Shown: one piece after another, positions 1 through 6,554 of the stretch
Layout: every line of letters begins with the position of its first letter
Position numbering within the stretch: position 1 is the stretch's first letter
Source of the DNA: Comamonas sp.
Lineage (GTDB): Bacteria; Pseudomonadota; Gammaproteobacteria; Burkholderiales; Burkholderiaceae_C
Assembly (NCBI GenBank): GCA_018384835.1
Contig: JAHAYB010000145.1
Location: 1 to 10,655 of the forward strand
Direction: 5' to 3'
Length of the DNA: 10,655 bases
Translations under genes and position numbers: made by a program
The notes under the pieces: generated by a model
Told to the model about the DNA's origin: nothing
The model's database searches: none
What the model saw: only the letters and a program-made list of their open reading frames with translations

Positions 1-692
1 TGCGCCACCCGCGCATTCGCTTTATCGGCCAGGCTGGCGTGGCGCGTTTGGAGCACAGCGAAGCAGGCTGGCAGGCTTGGAATACCCAAGGCCAACCGCT
101 AGCCAGCACCAAAGCAGCTATCACTATCATTGCCGCAGGCGCGGGCAGTGCCCCATGGCTACCCGCCCACTGGCCGCTGCTGCCCGTGCGCGGCCAAGTG
201 AGCTGGGGCAAGCGCAACGCCGCTACGGCTATGGCCTTGCCCCCCTTTCCCGTCAATGGCGCGGGCAACCTGGTTCCTGATGTGCCTTTTTCTACACCCA
301 GCGGCTGGGTCATGGGTTCGACCTTCGAGCGCGGCCAGACGCAACTGCCCGCACCCGCTGCCCAGCAAGCCGCCGCCCACGCCCACAACCTGGGCAAACT
401 GGCGCAACTGCTGCCCGCTAGCGCTGCGCTGCTGGCTCCTGCCTTCACCCCCGGTCAGCCCGATTGCCTGCCCACCTGGAGCCAAGTGCGCCTCACCAGC
501 CGCGACCGCCTGCCCATTGTTGGCGCGGTGGTTGGTGCAGCGCCTGGCCTCTACGCCCTCACCGCCTTGGGCGCACGCGGCATCACCCTGGGCGTGCTGT
601 GCGGTGAATTGCTGGCCGCCCAACTCCATGCCGAACCTTTGCCGCTAGAGGCTGCCCTAGCGCAGCAACTGGGCAGTGGGCGGCTGGGGTAA
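1..692 (+). CDS. mnmC: MnmC, C-terminal FAD-dependent oxidase domain (5' partial)
   Basis: The reading frame is open from the window edge (codons from base 3) to the TAA at 690-692, so this is the 3' end of a longer gene. MnmC is a cytosolic bifunctional tRNA-modification enzyme. Its C-terminal DAO-type FAD domain removes the carboxymethyl group from cmnm5(s2)U34, and its N-terminal methyltransferase domain, outside the window, then makes mnm5(s2)U. Visible family marks are the VRGQVSW segment, GSTFERG, a W-S-x-V-R-x-T-S-x-D-R-L-P-x-V-G block, and the C-terminal GLYALTALGARGITLG segment followed by GELLAAQL and EPLPLE, which closely match MnmC ends. The GC-rich base composition matches the next gene and contrasts with everything after about 1700. 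A stand-alone glycine-oxidase-like protein is the main alternative, because the methyltransferase half cannot be seen. Confidence 0.82.
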   Translation, partial: RHPRIRFIGQAGVARLEHSEAGWQAWNTQGQPLASTKAAITIIAAGAGSAPWLPAHWPLLPVRGQVSWGKRNAATAMALPPFPVNGAGNLVPDVPFSTPSGWVMGSTFERGQTQLPAPAAQQAAAHAHNLGKLAQLLPASAALLAPAFTPGQPDCLPTWSQVRLTSRDRLPIVGAVVGAAPGLYALTALGARGITLGVLCGELLAAQLHAEPLPLEAALAQQLGSGRLG

Positions 693-730
693 GCTGGGGT
701 CATTCAAGCATCTTTTTTTATGTTTTTTCT

Positions 731-1678
731 ATGCAAGCCCTGTTCGACCACATCACCCAACTGACCCCGCCCGATGCAGCCTGCCGCCTGCTGCATGGCC
801 GGGGTGGGCGCTTTCCCGGCTGCGAGCATTTAACGCTGGATGCCTATCCGCCCGCCTTGGTGCTGACCAGTTTTCTACCGCTCACACAAGCGCAGTTGCA
901 AGCCATTGACGCAGCGTTGCAAGCCCGCTATGCCCAGCTAGGGTTGCCGCTGTGCTGGGTGTACCAGCAGCGCCAAAGCGGCACGCCCGCCACCACCGAG
1001 CTAATGCGCGGCGTGTTGCCCGAGCCGCACCCTGTGCGCGAAGCCGGGGCGCAATACCTAGTGCGCGTATTGCAGGGGCAGAACCACGGGCTGTTTCTGG
1101 ACATGGCGGCTGGCCGCGCTTGGGTGCGCCAACATGTGCAGGCGCTGGCAGCGCAAGGTGGGGCGCAGCCGAAAGTGCTCAATCTGTTTGCCTATAGCTG
1201 CGCGTTTTCAGTGGTGGCCTTGCAAGCCGGGGCGCAGGCGGTGGTGAATGTGGATATGGCCAGCGGCGCGTTGGCGTTGGGGCAGGCCAATCACCGGCTC
1301 AATGGCTTGAGCGGGGCGCGTTTTCTGGCGCACGATATTTTCAAAAGCTGGGGCAAGCTCACCCGCCTGGGGCCGTATGCGCTGGTGATTGCCGACCCGC
1401 CCAGTTACCAAAAAGGCAGCTTTGTCGCCAGCAAGGATTACGCCCGCCTGCTACGCCGCCTACCCAGCCTGATAGCCCCCGGCGGCCATGCCCTGCTGTG
1501 CCTGAATGCGCCTGAATTAGGCAGTGACTTCCTGCGCCAGCAGGTGGCCGAACATGCCCCTGAACTGGTCTTTGTGCAGCGCCTGCCCAATCCACCGGTG
1601 TTTGCTGATGTGAATGAGGAGCGTAGCCTTAAAGTGCTCTTGTTTAAGCGACCATATATACAAGAACAAGAGCAATAA
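731..1678 (+). CDS. Class I SAM-dependent methyltransferase, RlmI/RlmK-like
   Basis: A 315-residue protein of the rRNA large-subunit methyltransferase type. SAM-binding motif I is VLNLFAYSCAFS (about 149-160), followed by an acidic residue in VVNVDMASG (Asp175). HDIF lies at 201-204, and the catalytic-loop motif ADPPSYQKG (221-229) is of the DPP(S/T/K) kind found in RlmI and RlmK. The LFLDMAAGRAWVR segment (121-133) corresponds to the conserved stretch before the catalytic domain in this family. The N-terminal 100 residues are shorter than or different from the PUA/EEHEE arrangement of E. coli RlmI, so the exact target base in 23S rRNA, or another RNA, cannot be assigned. The start has no clear Shine-Dalgarno sequence; a T-rich stretch precedes it. 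It lies 38 bases after mnmC on the same strand and may be co-transcribed with it. Family assignment is confident, substrate is not. Confidence 0.85.
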   Translation: MQALFDHITQLTPPDAACRLLHGRGGRFPGCEHLTLDAYPPALVLTSFLPLTQAQLQAIDAALQARYAQLGLPLCWVYQQRQSGTPATTELMRGVLPEPHPVREAGAQYLVRVLQGQNHGLFLDMAAGRAWVRQHVQALAAQGGAQPKVLNLFAYSCAFSVVALQAGAQAVVNVDMASGALALGQANHRLNGLSGARFLAHDIFKSWGKLTRLGPYALVIADPPSYQKGSFVASKDYARLLRRLPSLIAPGGHALLCLNAPELGSDFLRQQVAEHAPELVFVQRLPNPPVFADVNEERSLKVLLFKRPYIQEQEQ

Positions 1679-1779
1679 TCAAGGGCTGAAAACGTGTTGA
1701 CGTTCTAAAGCAATTTTATAAAACAAATAGGCGAGTAATAAACTGCTTAGGTATTGTTTTTAATATCAAGCGATTTTTT

Positions 1780-1815
1780 ACTATTTATACTATTTAGTAC
1801 TGATTAATACTGATT
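1780..1815. repeat. Short AT-rich tandem repeats at the convergent gene junction
   Basis: ACTATTTAT (1780-1788) is followed directly by ACTATTTAG (1789-1797), and then TACTGATT occurs twice ten bases apart (1798-1805 and 1808-1815). The second pair overlaps the stop codon of the thioesterase gene, so it encodes that protein's last residues. The whole spacer 1679-1803 between the two convergent genes is AT-rich and holds no gene or convincing terminator. A 5-bp stem (AACGT/ACGTT, 1691-1704) lacks a following T-run. The repeats are probably replication-slippage products; no function is claimed. Confidence 0.4.
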
Positions 1816-2238
1816 GGGCTTATTTAATACCGCCATGGTGACACGCGATATACAAACCAATTTACCTTCTTCATTGGTAATACGCACTTCCCACACATGG
1901 CTGGTACGCCCCAGATGCACCGGTTTAGCAATGCCTTGCACCCAACCCTCTGCCACAGCACGTATATGATTGGCGTTGATTTCCTGGCCAACACAGTGGT
2001 GCTTGTTAGGGTCCACCACATGCGCTGCTGCCCAAGAAGCCAAAGTCTCTGCAAATAACACCGAAGCGCCGCCATGCAAGACCCCGGCAGGCTGGCGGGT
2101 ACGCTGGTCAACCGGCATACGCCCTTTGAGGAAATCATCTCCAGCCTCTGTTAATTCAATGCCTAAATTTCCGTTGGCACAAGTAGCACCCTTCTCGTTC
2201 AATAGCGCTAAAGGCACTCCATTAAACCAAATGGACAT
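1804..2238 (-). CDS. Hotdog-fold acyl-CoA thioesterase, MenI/YdiI/PaaI-like
   Basis: A 144-residue single hotdog-domain protein. The active-site signature LHGGASVLFAET (54-65) has His55-Gly-Gly and the presumed catalytic Glu64. QEINANHIR (85-93) and a late LGRTSHVW segment match the E. coli YdiI/MenI type, which hydrolyses aromatic acyl-CoAs such as 1,4-dihydroxy-2-naphthoyl-CoA; relatives in the PaaI and 4-hydroxybenzoyl-CoA thioesterase groups act on phenylacetyl or hydroxybenzoyl CoA esters. It is cytosolic, and the expected reaction is hydrolysis of an aryl-CoA to free acid and CoA. The start is supported by AAGGAG (2246-2251) seven bases upstream. It is the last gene of the operon, 87 bases after the reductase. 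With a CoA ligase in the same operon, it probably either releases a pathway product from CoA or recycles CoA trapped in dead-end esters (inference). Confidence 0.88.
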   Translation of the reverse strand: MSIWFNGVPLALLNEKGATCANGNLGIELTEAGDDFLKGRMPVDQRTRQPAGVLHGGASVLFAETLASWAAAHVVDPNKHHCVGQEINANHIRAVAEGWVQGIAKPVHLGRTSHVWEVRITNEEGKLVCISRVTMAVLNKPNQY

Positions 2239-2325
2239 TGATTTTCTCCTTAAAAATAAAATAATTTCCGGTTATTTTTTACATCACCTATGATAAGCTA
2301 ACAACTTATTATTTTTACCAGCTAT

Positions 2326-3327
2326 TTAGTTGGCAATAATAAAAGCATCGCTATAAAACTTATCTTTTTCCAAGCCTGCCTGTGCAATAAAGCTATTGCG
2401 TGCCGCATCAATCATCAGGGGGTTGCCACAAGCATACACCGCGTGTTGGGATAAATCAGGCTGGTCTTGTAACACCGCCTCATGCACCAAGCCACGCCTG
2501 CCTTGCCAGTCTTCCCCGGCCTCAGACAGTACAGGAAGCAAGCGCACCCCTGGATAAGTTTGCTCCCACTCCTGCACAGAGGGTACGGCATATAAATCTT
2601 GATACTGGCGTGCGCCCCAATAAAGCACTGCGCCATTGCGTGCAATTTCTGCACCATGTGTTTTGAGTAAAGCCGCTATAGGTGCATAGCCCGTGCCAGA
2701 GGCTAAAAAAATCACTGGGCAATTTTCATCACGCCAAACAAAGCTGCCATAAGGCCCTTGCACCCGCACTAAATCTCGGGGCTTGAGTTTGTCATAAACA
2801 TGGCTGGAAAAACGGCCACCTTCTATACGCCGAATATGCCACTCTAATACACCCTCATCATTGGGGGTATTAGCCATGCTATAACTGCGCCGTGAGCCAT
2901 CACGCAGCAATACATCCATATACTGACCGGCACGAAAACCCAAGCCCGCACTGCTAGGCACTTGCAATTGCACAACAGCCACATCAGAGGATGGGCGCTG
3001 CACCTCCAGGACACGCGCCCCTGTAGTAATTACACGCTGACCAGGCTCTTTAGGCACGGTAGGGGCATCTAATACCACATTACCCAAAGGGCGAGCATGG
3101 CAGGTGCGGCACAATCCAGCCTGTAGCGTTTCAGGTTCATGCGGTAAATCGCTGTGGCTCACTTCCCCATTTAATACGGGGAGCACGCAACTATTGCAAT
3201 CGCCCAAGCGGCAGCTATGTGGCAGCCAATAACCGGCCTCAATGGCAGCATCTAAAATATGCTGATCCGAGCGGCAATCAAAGCTAGCACCATGCGGCTC
3301 TAGCTGAACTTGAAAAATTTCTGACAT
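2326..3327 (-). CDS. Dioxygenase electron-transfer reductase: [2Fe-2S]-FAD-NAD(P)H (NdoR-like)
   Basis: A 333-residue oxidoreductase that would supply electrons from NAD(P)H to the Rieske ferredoxin encoded at the other end of the operon. An N-terminal plant-type ferredoxin domain (about 1-95) has cluster ligands Cys39, Cys44, Cys47 and Cys76 (CX4CX2CX28C). A FAD-binding domain follows with RSYSMAN (147-153), the RxYSxxN flavin motif. The NAD(P)-binding domain begins near 205 with GTGYAPI (211-217) and ends in the typical YSDAF segment. The order ferredoxin-FAD-NAD and the length match reductases of naphthalene-type three-component dioxygenases (about 328 aa), and also methane/phenol hydroxylase and CDP-6-deoxy reductases. 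There is only a weak Shine-Dalgarno (AAGAAAG). The ATG overlaps by one base (TAATG) the stop of an interrupted small ORF, suggesting translational coupling. The exact electron acceptor is inferred from context. Confidence 0.9.
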   Translation of the reverse strand: MSEIFQVQLEPHGASFDCRSDQHILDAAIEAGYWLPHSCRLGDCNSCVLPVLNGEVSHSDLPHEPETLQAGLCRTCHARPLGNVVLDAPTVPKEPGQRVITTGARVLEVQRPSSDVAVVQLQVPSSAGLGFRAGQYMDVLLRDGSRRSYSMANTPNDEGVLEWHIRRIEGGRFSSHVYDKLKPRDLVRVQGPYGSFVWRDENCPVIFLASGTGYAPIAALLKTHGAEIARNGAVLYWGARQYQDLYAVPSVQEWEQTYPGVRLLPVLSEAGEDWQGRRGLVHEAVLQDQPDLSQHAVYACGNPLMIDAARNSFIAQAGLEKDKFYSDAFIIAN

Positions 3328-3462
3328 TATTTGAACTTTCTTGCTGATAAACTTATTTCTCCGTTAACAGAAATGATTTTTTCCTGCACGCAAGATTTTT
3401 ACCATTAAGTCAGTAGAAGTATTTTCACTGTCAATAATAGTTACTTTAATTTTTTTAACCAT
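3327..3462 (-). pseudogene. Small ORF with apparent +1 frameshift, overlapping the reductase start
   Basis: An ATG at 3462-3460, preceded by GGAAG (3467-3471) with a 4-base spacer, opens a 32-codon frame (MVKKIKVTIIDSENTSTDLM and on) that stops at 3364. If one base of the six-T run at 3377-3382 (AAAAAA on the coding strand) is removed, the frame continues through IISVNGEISLSARKFK and ends in a TAA that overlaps the reductase ATG as TAATG. That would give a Lys-rich, basic 44-residue protein 33 bases after the CoA ligase. The clean ending at the next start codon argues that this was, or is, a real gene; the homopolymer suggests a sequencing error, a decay mutation or programmed slippage. I do not recognise the protein and assign no function. 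It could also be a chance reading frame in AT-rich spacer. Confidence 0.4.
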
Positions 3463-3495
3463 TGAGCTTCCAATTCAACAATCGTCAACAATAGA

Positions 3496-5301
3496 TTAGT
3501 TGATAACAATCACACCCTCAGCTTTATAAGGCGTATGCAATTTTTTAACAGCATCAGCCCTTTGGGTCAGCACCGCTCTTTGATTGATATAACCTTTGTC
3601 GGTAATTTCACCTGTTTCCAAACTGGGCTGGCTATCCAATAGCATGGCACGTACCGGGCTTTGTGAAGAGCCACCGCCACTTTCTTTTCGCAACTGCAAT
3701 AGGCTATTTTTAATATGCTGATGCAGCGTAGAATTTTCTATTTTCTCGGCCTCTGCTGTTGGGAATATCAGCAAACCCACCTCATCCCTATCATGGCCTG
3801 TAACTACCACGTCCTGGGCATAAGGGGCAAGAGCCGCTACCGCCTTTACACGCAGCGTACCAACAGAGACCCAAGTTCCCGTAGTCAACTTAAAGTCTTC
3901 TGTAACGCGGCCATCAAAACGAATGCCTTTCTGAGGGTCTTCTAGGTCAACCAATAAACCGGCATCACCTATTTTATAAAAACCATCCTCATCAAAGGCT
4001 TTTTTGGTATTTTCCTCATCATTCAAATAACCAGGGAAAACCTGTGCGCCACGCACACGCATTTCCATTTTTCCAGCGTTAGGTACAAACTTTAGTTCAC
4101 AACCAGGCATAGGCAAGCCAATACAACCAGGTCCATCCAGCTTCCAGTGGACATTGGTAATCATGGGCGAAGTTTCTGTTGCCCCCCAAGCGGAGGTAAA
4201 CCAAACGTTATCACCTTGAACAGATTGAGCGATACGCTCCAGCCGATTCCAAGTGGTCACTGGCAAAGCTGCTGCGGCATAAAATACAGCACGTAAACGG
4301 CTAAAAAATTCAGTTTTGAAGTCTGGATCTTCTTCCAAAAAAGTAATCAAGGCATCAAACCCTTTGGGCACATTAAAGTACAAATTGGGTTTTACATCCC
4401 GCAGATTCTTAACCGATTTTTCCATCAACCCTGGAACTGGTCGGCCTTCATCAATATAAAAACTACCACCATTGCACAATACCATATTGAAGTTATGGTT
4501 GGTGCCAAAGGTATGGCTCCAGGGCAGCCAAGACACGACTACAGGCTTTTCAATTTGCAGGAAAGTCCAAGTCTGGCGTGCTTGCTGTTGATTCGCACAA
4601 AGCATGGCATGGGTATTGATTACCACCTTGGGTGTACCCGTTGAACCGGAGGTTAGCAAATACTTGGCATGTGTTTGCGGGGTAATTTCAGCAAATGCCT
4701 CCATCACTGCAGGCGTTTCTACAGCACGTGCTACTTCTGCAAAAGTAATACTACCATCCAGGCTATAAGCGTTATGGCTTAAAACAACAGGACAGTCCTG
4801 GCCACAAGCACGAATAGCCGGGCCATACACTGCACCATCACTGGCATAAATCAAGCCAGGAGAGAGTTGCTTTAAAATACCACTGACCTTGCTATATTCT
4901 TTAGCAAGCCTGGAGTAAGCACTGGAAACCGTCACAAAAGGGCGGCCAATATGCATGGTTGCCAGCATTAACAAGGCATGGTCTAGACTATTATCTGACA
5001 GGCAAACTACAGGCGACTTTTCTTCCAGCCCCAAATCCAAAAGTCCTTGTGCAATAGCACCGATACGATGGCGCACTTGCGCATAAGTCATTTTGACCCA
5101 CTCGCCATCTACACCTCTTTCAGCCAGATACAAGGCATCTGGAGTCTTTTCTGCCCAGTACTCCAACCAGTCTCCTATGCAGCGGGTGACTTCTCCAAGC
5201 TCCTCTGGTGAGCGAAGAAGGAAGCCACCATCGGGCAAGTCCTCCTTCACCGTCACGGCAGGAGCCAAAAGTGCTGGGGTATTAAAAAACGTATGATTCA
5301 T
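3496..5301 (-). CDS. Aryl/acyl-CoA synthetase, feruloyl-CoA synthase-like
   Basis: An adenylate-forming (ANL superfamily) ligase of 601 residues from the chosen start. It would activate a carboxylic acid with ATP and CoA to an acyl-CoA plus AMP. Visible core motifs, in residues from that start, are LLTSGSTGTPK (A3 phosphate loop, about 215-225), SAWGATETSP (A5, about 370-379), YKIGDAG (A7, about 442-448, with Asp446) and FDGRVTEDFK (A8, about 462-471). The C-terminal TGEITDKGYINQ segment is like that of the long feruloyl-CoA synthase group of Proteobacteria. The length (about 600 aa) and the A8 and C-terminal wording favour this group over benzoate-CoA ligases (about 520 aa). An upstream in-frame ATG at 5325 is possible, but the ATG at 5301 has AGGGAG six bases before it. 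The gene lies 27 bases after the binding-protein gene. The true substrate is unknown; an aromatic or phenylpropenoic acid is the best guess from the neighbours. Confidence 0.87.
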   Translation of the reverse strand: MNHTFFNTPALLAPAVTVKEDLPDGGFLLRSPEELGEVTRCIGDWLEYWAEKTPDALYLAERGVDGEWVKMTYAQVRHRIGAIAQGLLDLGLEEKSPVVCLSDNSLDHALLMLATMHIGRPFVTVSSAYSRLAKEYSKVSGILKQLSPGLIYASDGAVYGPAIRACGQDCPVVLSHNAYSLDGSITFAEVARAVETPAVMEAFAEITPQTHAKYLLTSGSTGTPKVVINTHAMLCANQQQARQTWTFLQIEKPVVVSWLPWSHTFGTNHNFNMVLCNGGSFYIDEGRPVPGLMEKSVKNLRDVKPNLYFNVPKGFDALITFLEEDPDFKTEFFSRLRAVFYAAAALPVTTWNRLERIAQSVQGDNVWFTSAWGATETSPMITNVHWKLDGPGCIGLPMPGCELKFVPNAGKMEMRVRGAQVFPGYLNDEENTKKAFDEDGFYKIGDAGLLVDLEDPQKGIRFDGRVTEDFKLTTGTWVSVGTLRVKAVAALAPYAQDVVVTGHDRDEVGLLIFPTAEAEKIENSTLHQHIKNSLLQLRKESGGGSSQSPVRAMLLDSQPSLETGEITDKGYINQRAVLTQRADAVKKLHTPYKAEGVIVIN

Positions 5302-5307
5302 TATCAG

Positions 5308-5313
5308 CTCCCT
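5308..5313 (-). promoter_or_regulatory. Ribosome binding site that sets the CoA ligase start
   Basis: The coding strand reads AGGGAG, then CTGATA, then ATG (5301). The upstream in-frame ATG at 5325 lies directly at the stop of the preceding gene and has no comparable site, so the shorter 601-residue protein is preferred over the 609-residue one. Confidence 0.7.
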
Positions 5314-5328
5314 GGCATCCTGCATTTT

Positions 5329-6471
5329 TTATTTCAACAGCTTCCAAGCACCTTTTTCATTGGTGATAAGCACGCGACTGTCATTACCCAAACCCGAGTG
5401 ATCAGATTCCGTCATATTAATGACACCATGGGTAACAGGCAGATTTTTGGTATTTTCCATTGCATCGCGCAATGCTTCACGGAAAGCAGGCGTACCAGGC
5501 TTATGCTCTTTGCCTACCGCTGTCACTGCGTGATCCAGAACCAAATAAGCATCGTGGGCATAAGCACCAAATGGGCTGCGAGAGTTTGCACCATGCTTGC
5601 CTTCATAGGCTTTCAAATAGCTCACTGCTGGTTTTTTACTGGGGTGGCTATCTGGCAACTGCTCTGCAACCAACATTACCCCGGTAGGCAATATCATAGA
5701 ATTATCAGGCGCACCTGAAACTCTCAAGAAATCATTATTAGCAACACCATGGGTTTGATAAAACTGGCCTTTATAACCACGCTCGCGCAAGGTGTGCATA
5801 GGCAATGCTGCAGGCGTACCACTACCAACAATCACAATGGCATCAGGATTTTTTTGCATTAGCTTCAGGGCTTGGGCAGTTACGCTGGTATCAGTACGGC
5901 CATAGCGTTCCAGGGCAACAATATCAATACCATTTTCCTTCGCCCCAGCTTGCAAGTCTTGCAGCCAAACTTCGCCATAGGCATCATTAAAACCGATATA
6001 ACCCAATGTTTTGATATTTTTCTCTGCCATGCTTTCAAACAACGCAGAAGACATCACCCCAACAGATTGAGGGATGGGGAAAACCCATTTGATTTGCTTG
6101 GGTGTAAAGGGAGCCAAGGCAATCTGCGGTGTTCCTGTTTCAGCCACCACTTCGGCAATTGCCATAGAGGCAGGGACAGTGGTAGAACCAATAATGGCAT
6201 CCACTTTTTCTGCATCCATAAACCGGCGGGCATTTTTAGCTGCTTGGCTGGGGTCAGAGCCATCATCTAAAATAATATAGTTAACAGGCAATCCACCCAA
6301 AGTTTTAGGCAAAAGCTCAACACTATTTTTTTCAGCGATACCCAAGGATGCTGCTGGCCCTGTGGCACTCACACTCACCCCAATTTGAATAATAGTCTCT
6401 TGCGCATTGGCTGAAAAAGCAAGTCCCAAAAATGATGCAGTGACACCAATAATTGCAAAACGTCGTTTCAT
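5329..6471 (-). CDS. Periplasmic substrate-binding protein, ABC branched-chain amino acid/aromatic acid type
   Basis: A 380-residue type-I periplasmic binding protein (Leu/Ile/Val-binding fold). It begins with a clear Sec signal peptide: a basic MKRR, a hydrophobic core, then SANA/QE with likely cleavage after residue 23. The mature N-terminus (IIQIGVSVSATGPAASLG) and the following KNSVELLP and ILDDGSDPSQAAKNARRF segments are characteristic of the family: a GxxxxxTGPxxxxG ligand loop and D-x-x-x-D-P-x-x-A. Family members deliver amino acids, amides or aromatic acids such as benzoates and p-coumarate to a Liv-type ABC transporter in the inner membrane. No permease or ATPase gene is visible on either side, so it must use partners encoded elsewhere. 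AAGGAG (6479-6484) lies seven bases before the ATG. Its place between catabolic enzymes suggests the ligand is the pathway substrate (inference). Confidence 0.9.
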   Translation of the reverse strand: MKRRFAIIGVTASFLGLAFSANAQETIIQIGVSVSATGPAASLGIAEKNSVELLPKTLGGLPVNYIILDDGSDPSQAAKNARRFMDAEKVDAIIGSTTVPASMAIAEVVAETGTPQIALAPFTPKQIKWVFPIPQSVGVMSSALFESMAEKNIKTLGYIGFNDAYGEVWLQDLQAGAKENGIDIVALERYGRTDTSVTAQALKLMQKNPDAIVIVGSGTPAALPMHTLRERGYKGQFYQTHGVANNDFLRVSGAPDNSMILPTGVMLVAEQLPDSHPSKKPAVSYLKAYEGKHGANSRSPFGAYAHDAYLVLDHAVTAVGKEHKPGTPAFREALRDAMENTKNLPVTHGVINMTESDHSGLGNDSRVLITNEKGAWKLLK

Positions 6472-6520
6472 ATTCTGTCTCCTTTAAAAGACGGTTAAAA
6501 ACCAAAATTTATTAAAATAA

Positions 6521-6538
6521 CTGATTGCTAAAAATCAG
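6521..6538 (-). other. Weak hairpin in the spacer before the binding-protein gene
   Basis: In the 83-base spacer between the flavoprotein and the binding-protein gene, the coding strand has CTGATT, a 6-base loop (TTTAGC) and AATCAG, followed by TTATTTTAA. The stem is only six pairs, with two G-C pairs, so it is at best a weak attenuator or RNA-processing site that could set the binding-protein level apart from the enzymes. It may be chance in AT-rich DNA. Confidence 0.2.
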
Positions 6539-6554
6539 AATTTTCTTACCTACA

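Noticed and set aside
159..629. Long minus-strand open frame opposite mnmC
   Set aside because: It is antisense to a well-supported mnmC frame in GC-rich DNA, where stop codons are rare; the translation shows no recognisable domain.
1691..1704. AACGT/ACGTT stem after the methyltransferase gene
   Set aside because: A 5-bp stem without a following T-run is not enough to call a rho-independent terminator.
2293..2309. ATAAG/CTTAT hairpin followed by a T-run on the plus strand
   Set aside because: The stem is only five weak pairs, and the T-run lies on the strand opposite the flanking genes, so it is not a terminator for the operon.
5293..5718. 141-codon plus-strand frame opposite the binding-protein 3' end
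   Set aside because: It overlaps a confident gene on the other strand, its product is rich in His, Cys and Ile with no domain, and it has no matching ribosome binding site.
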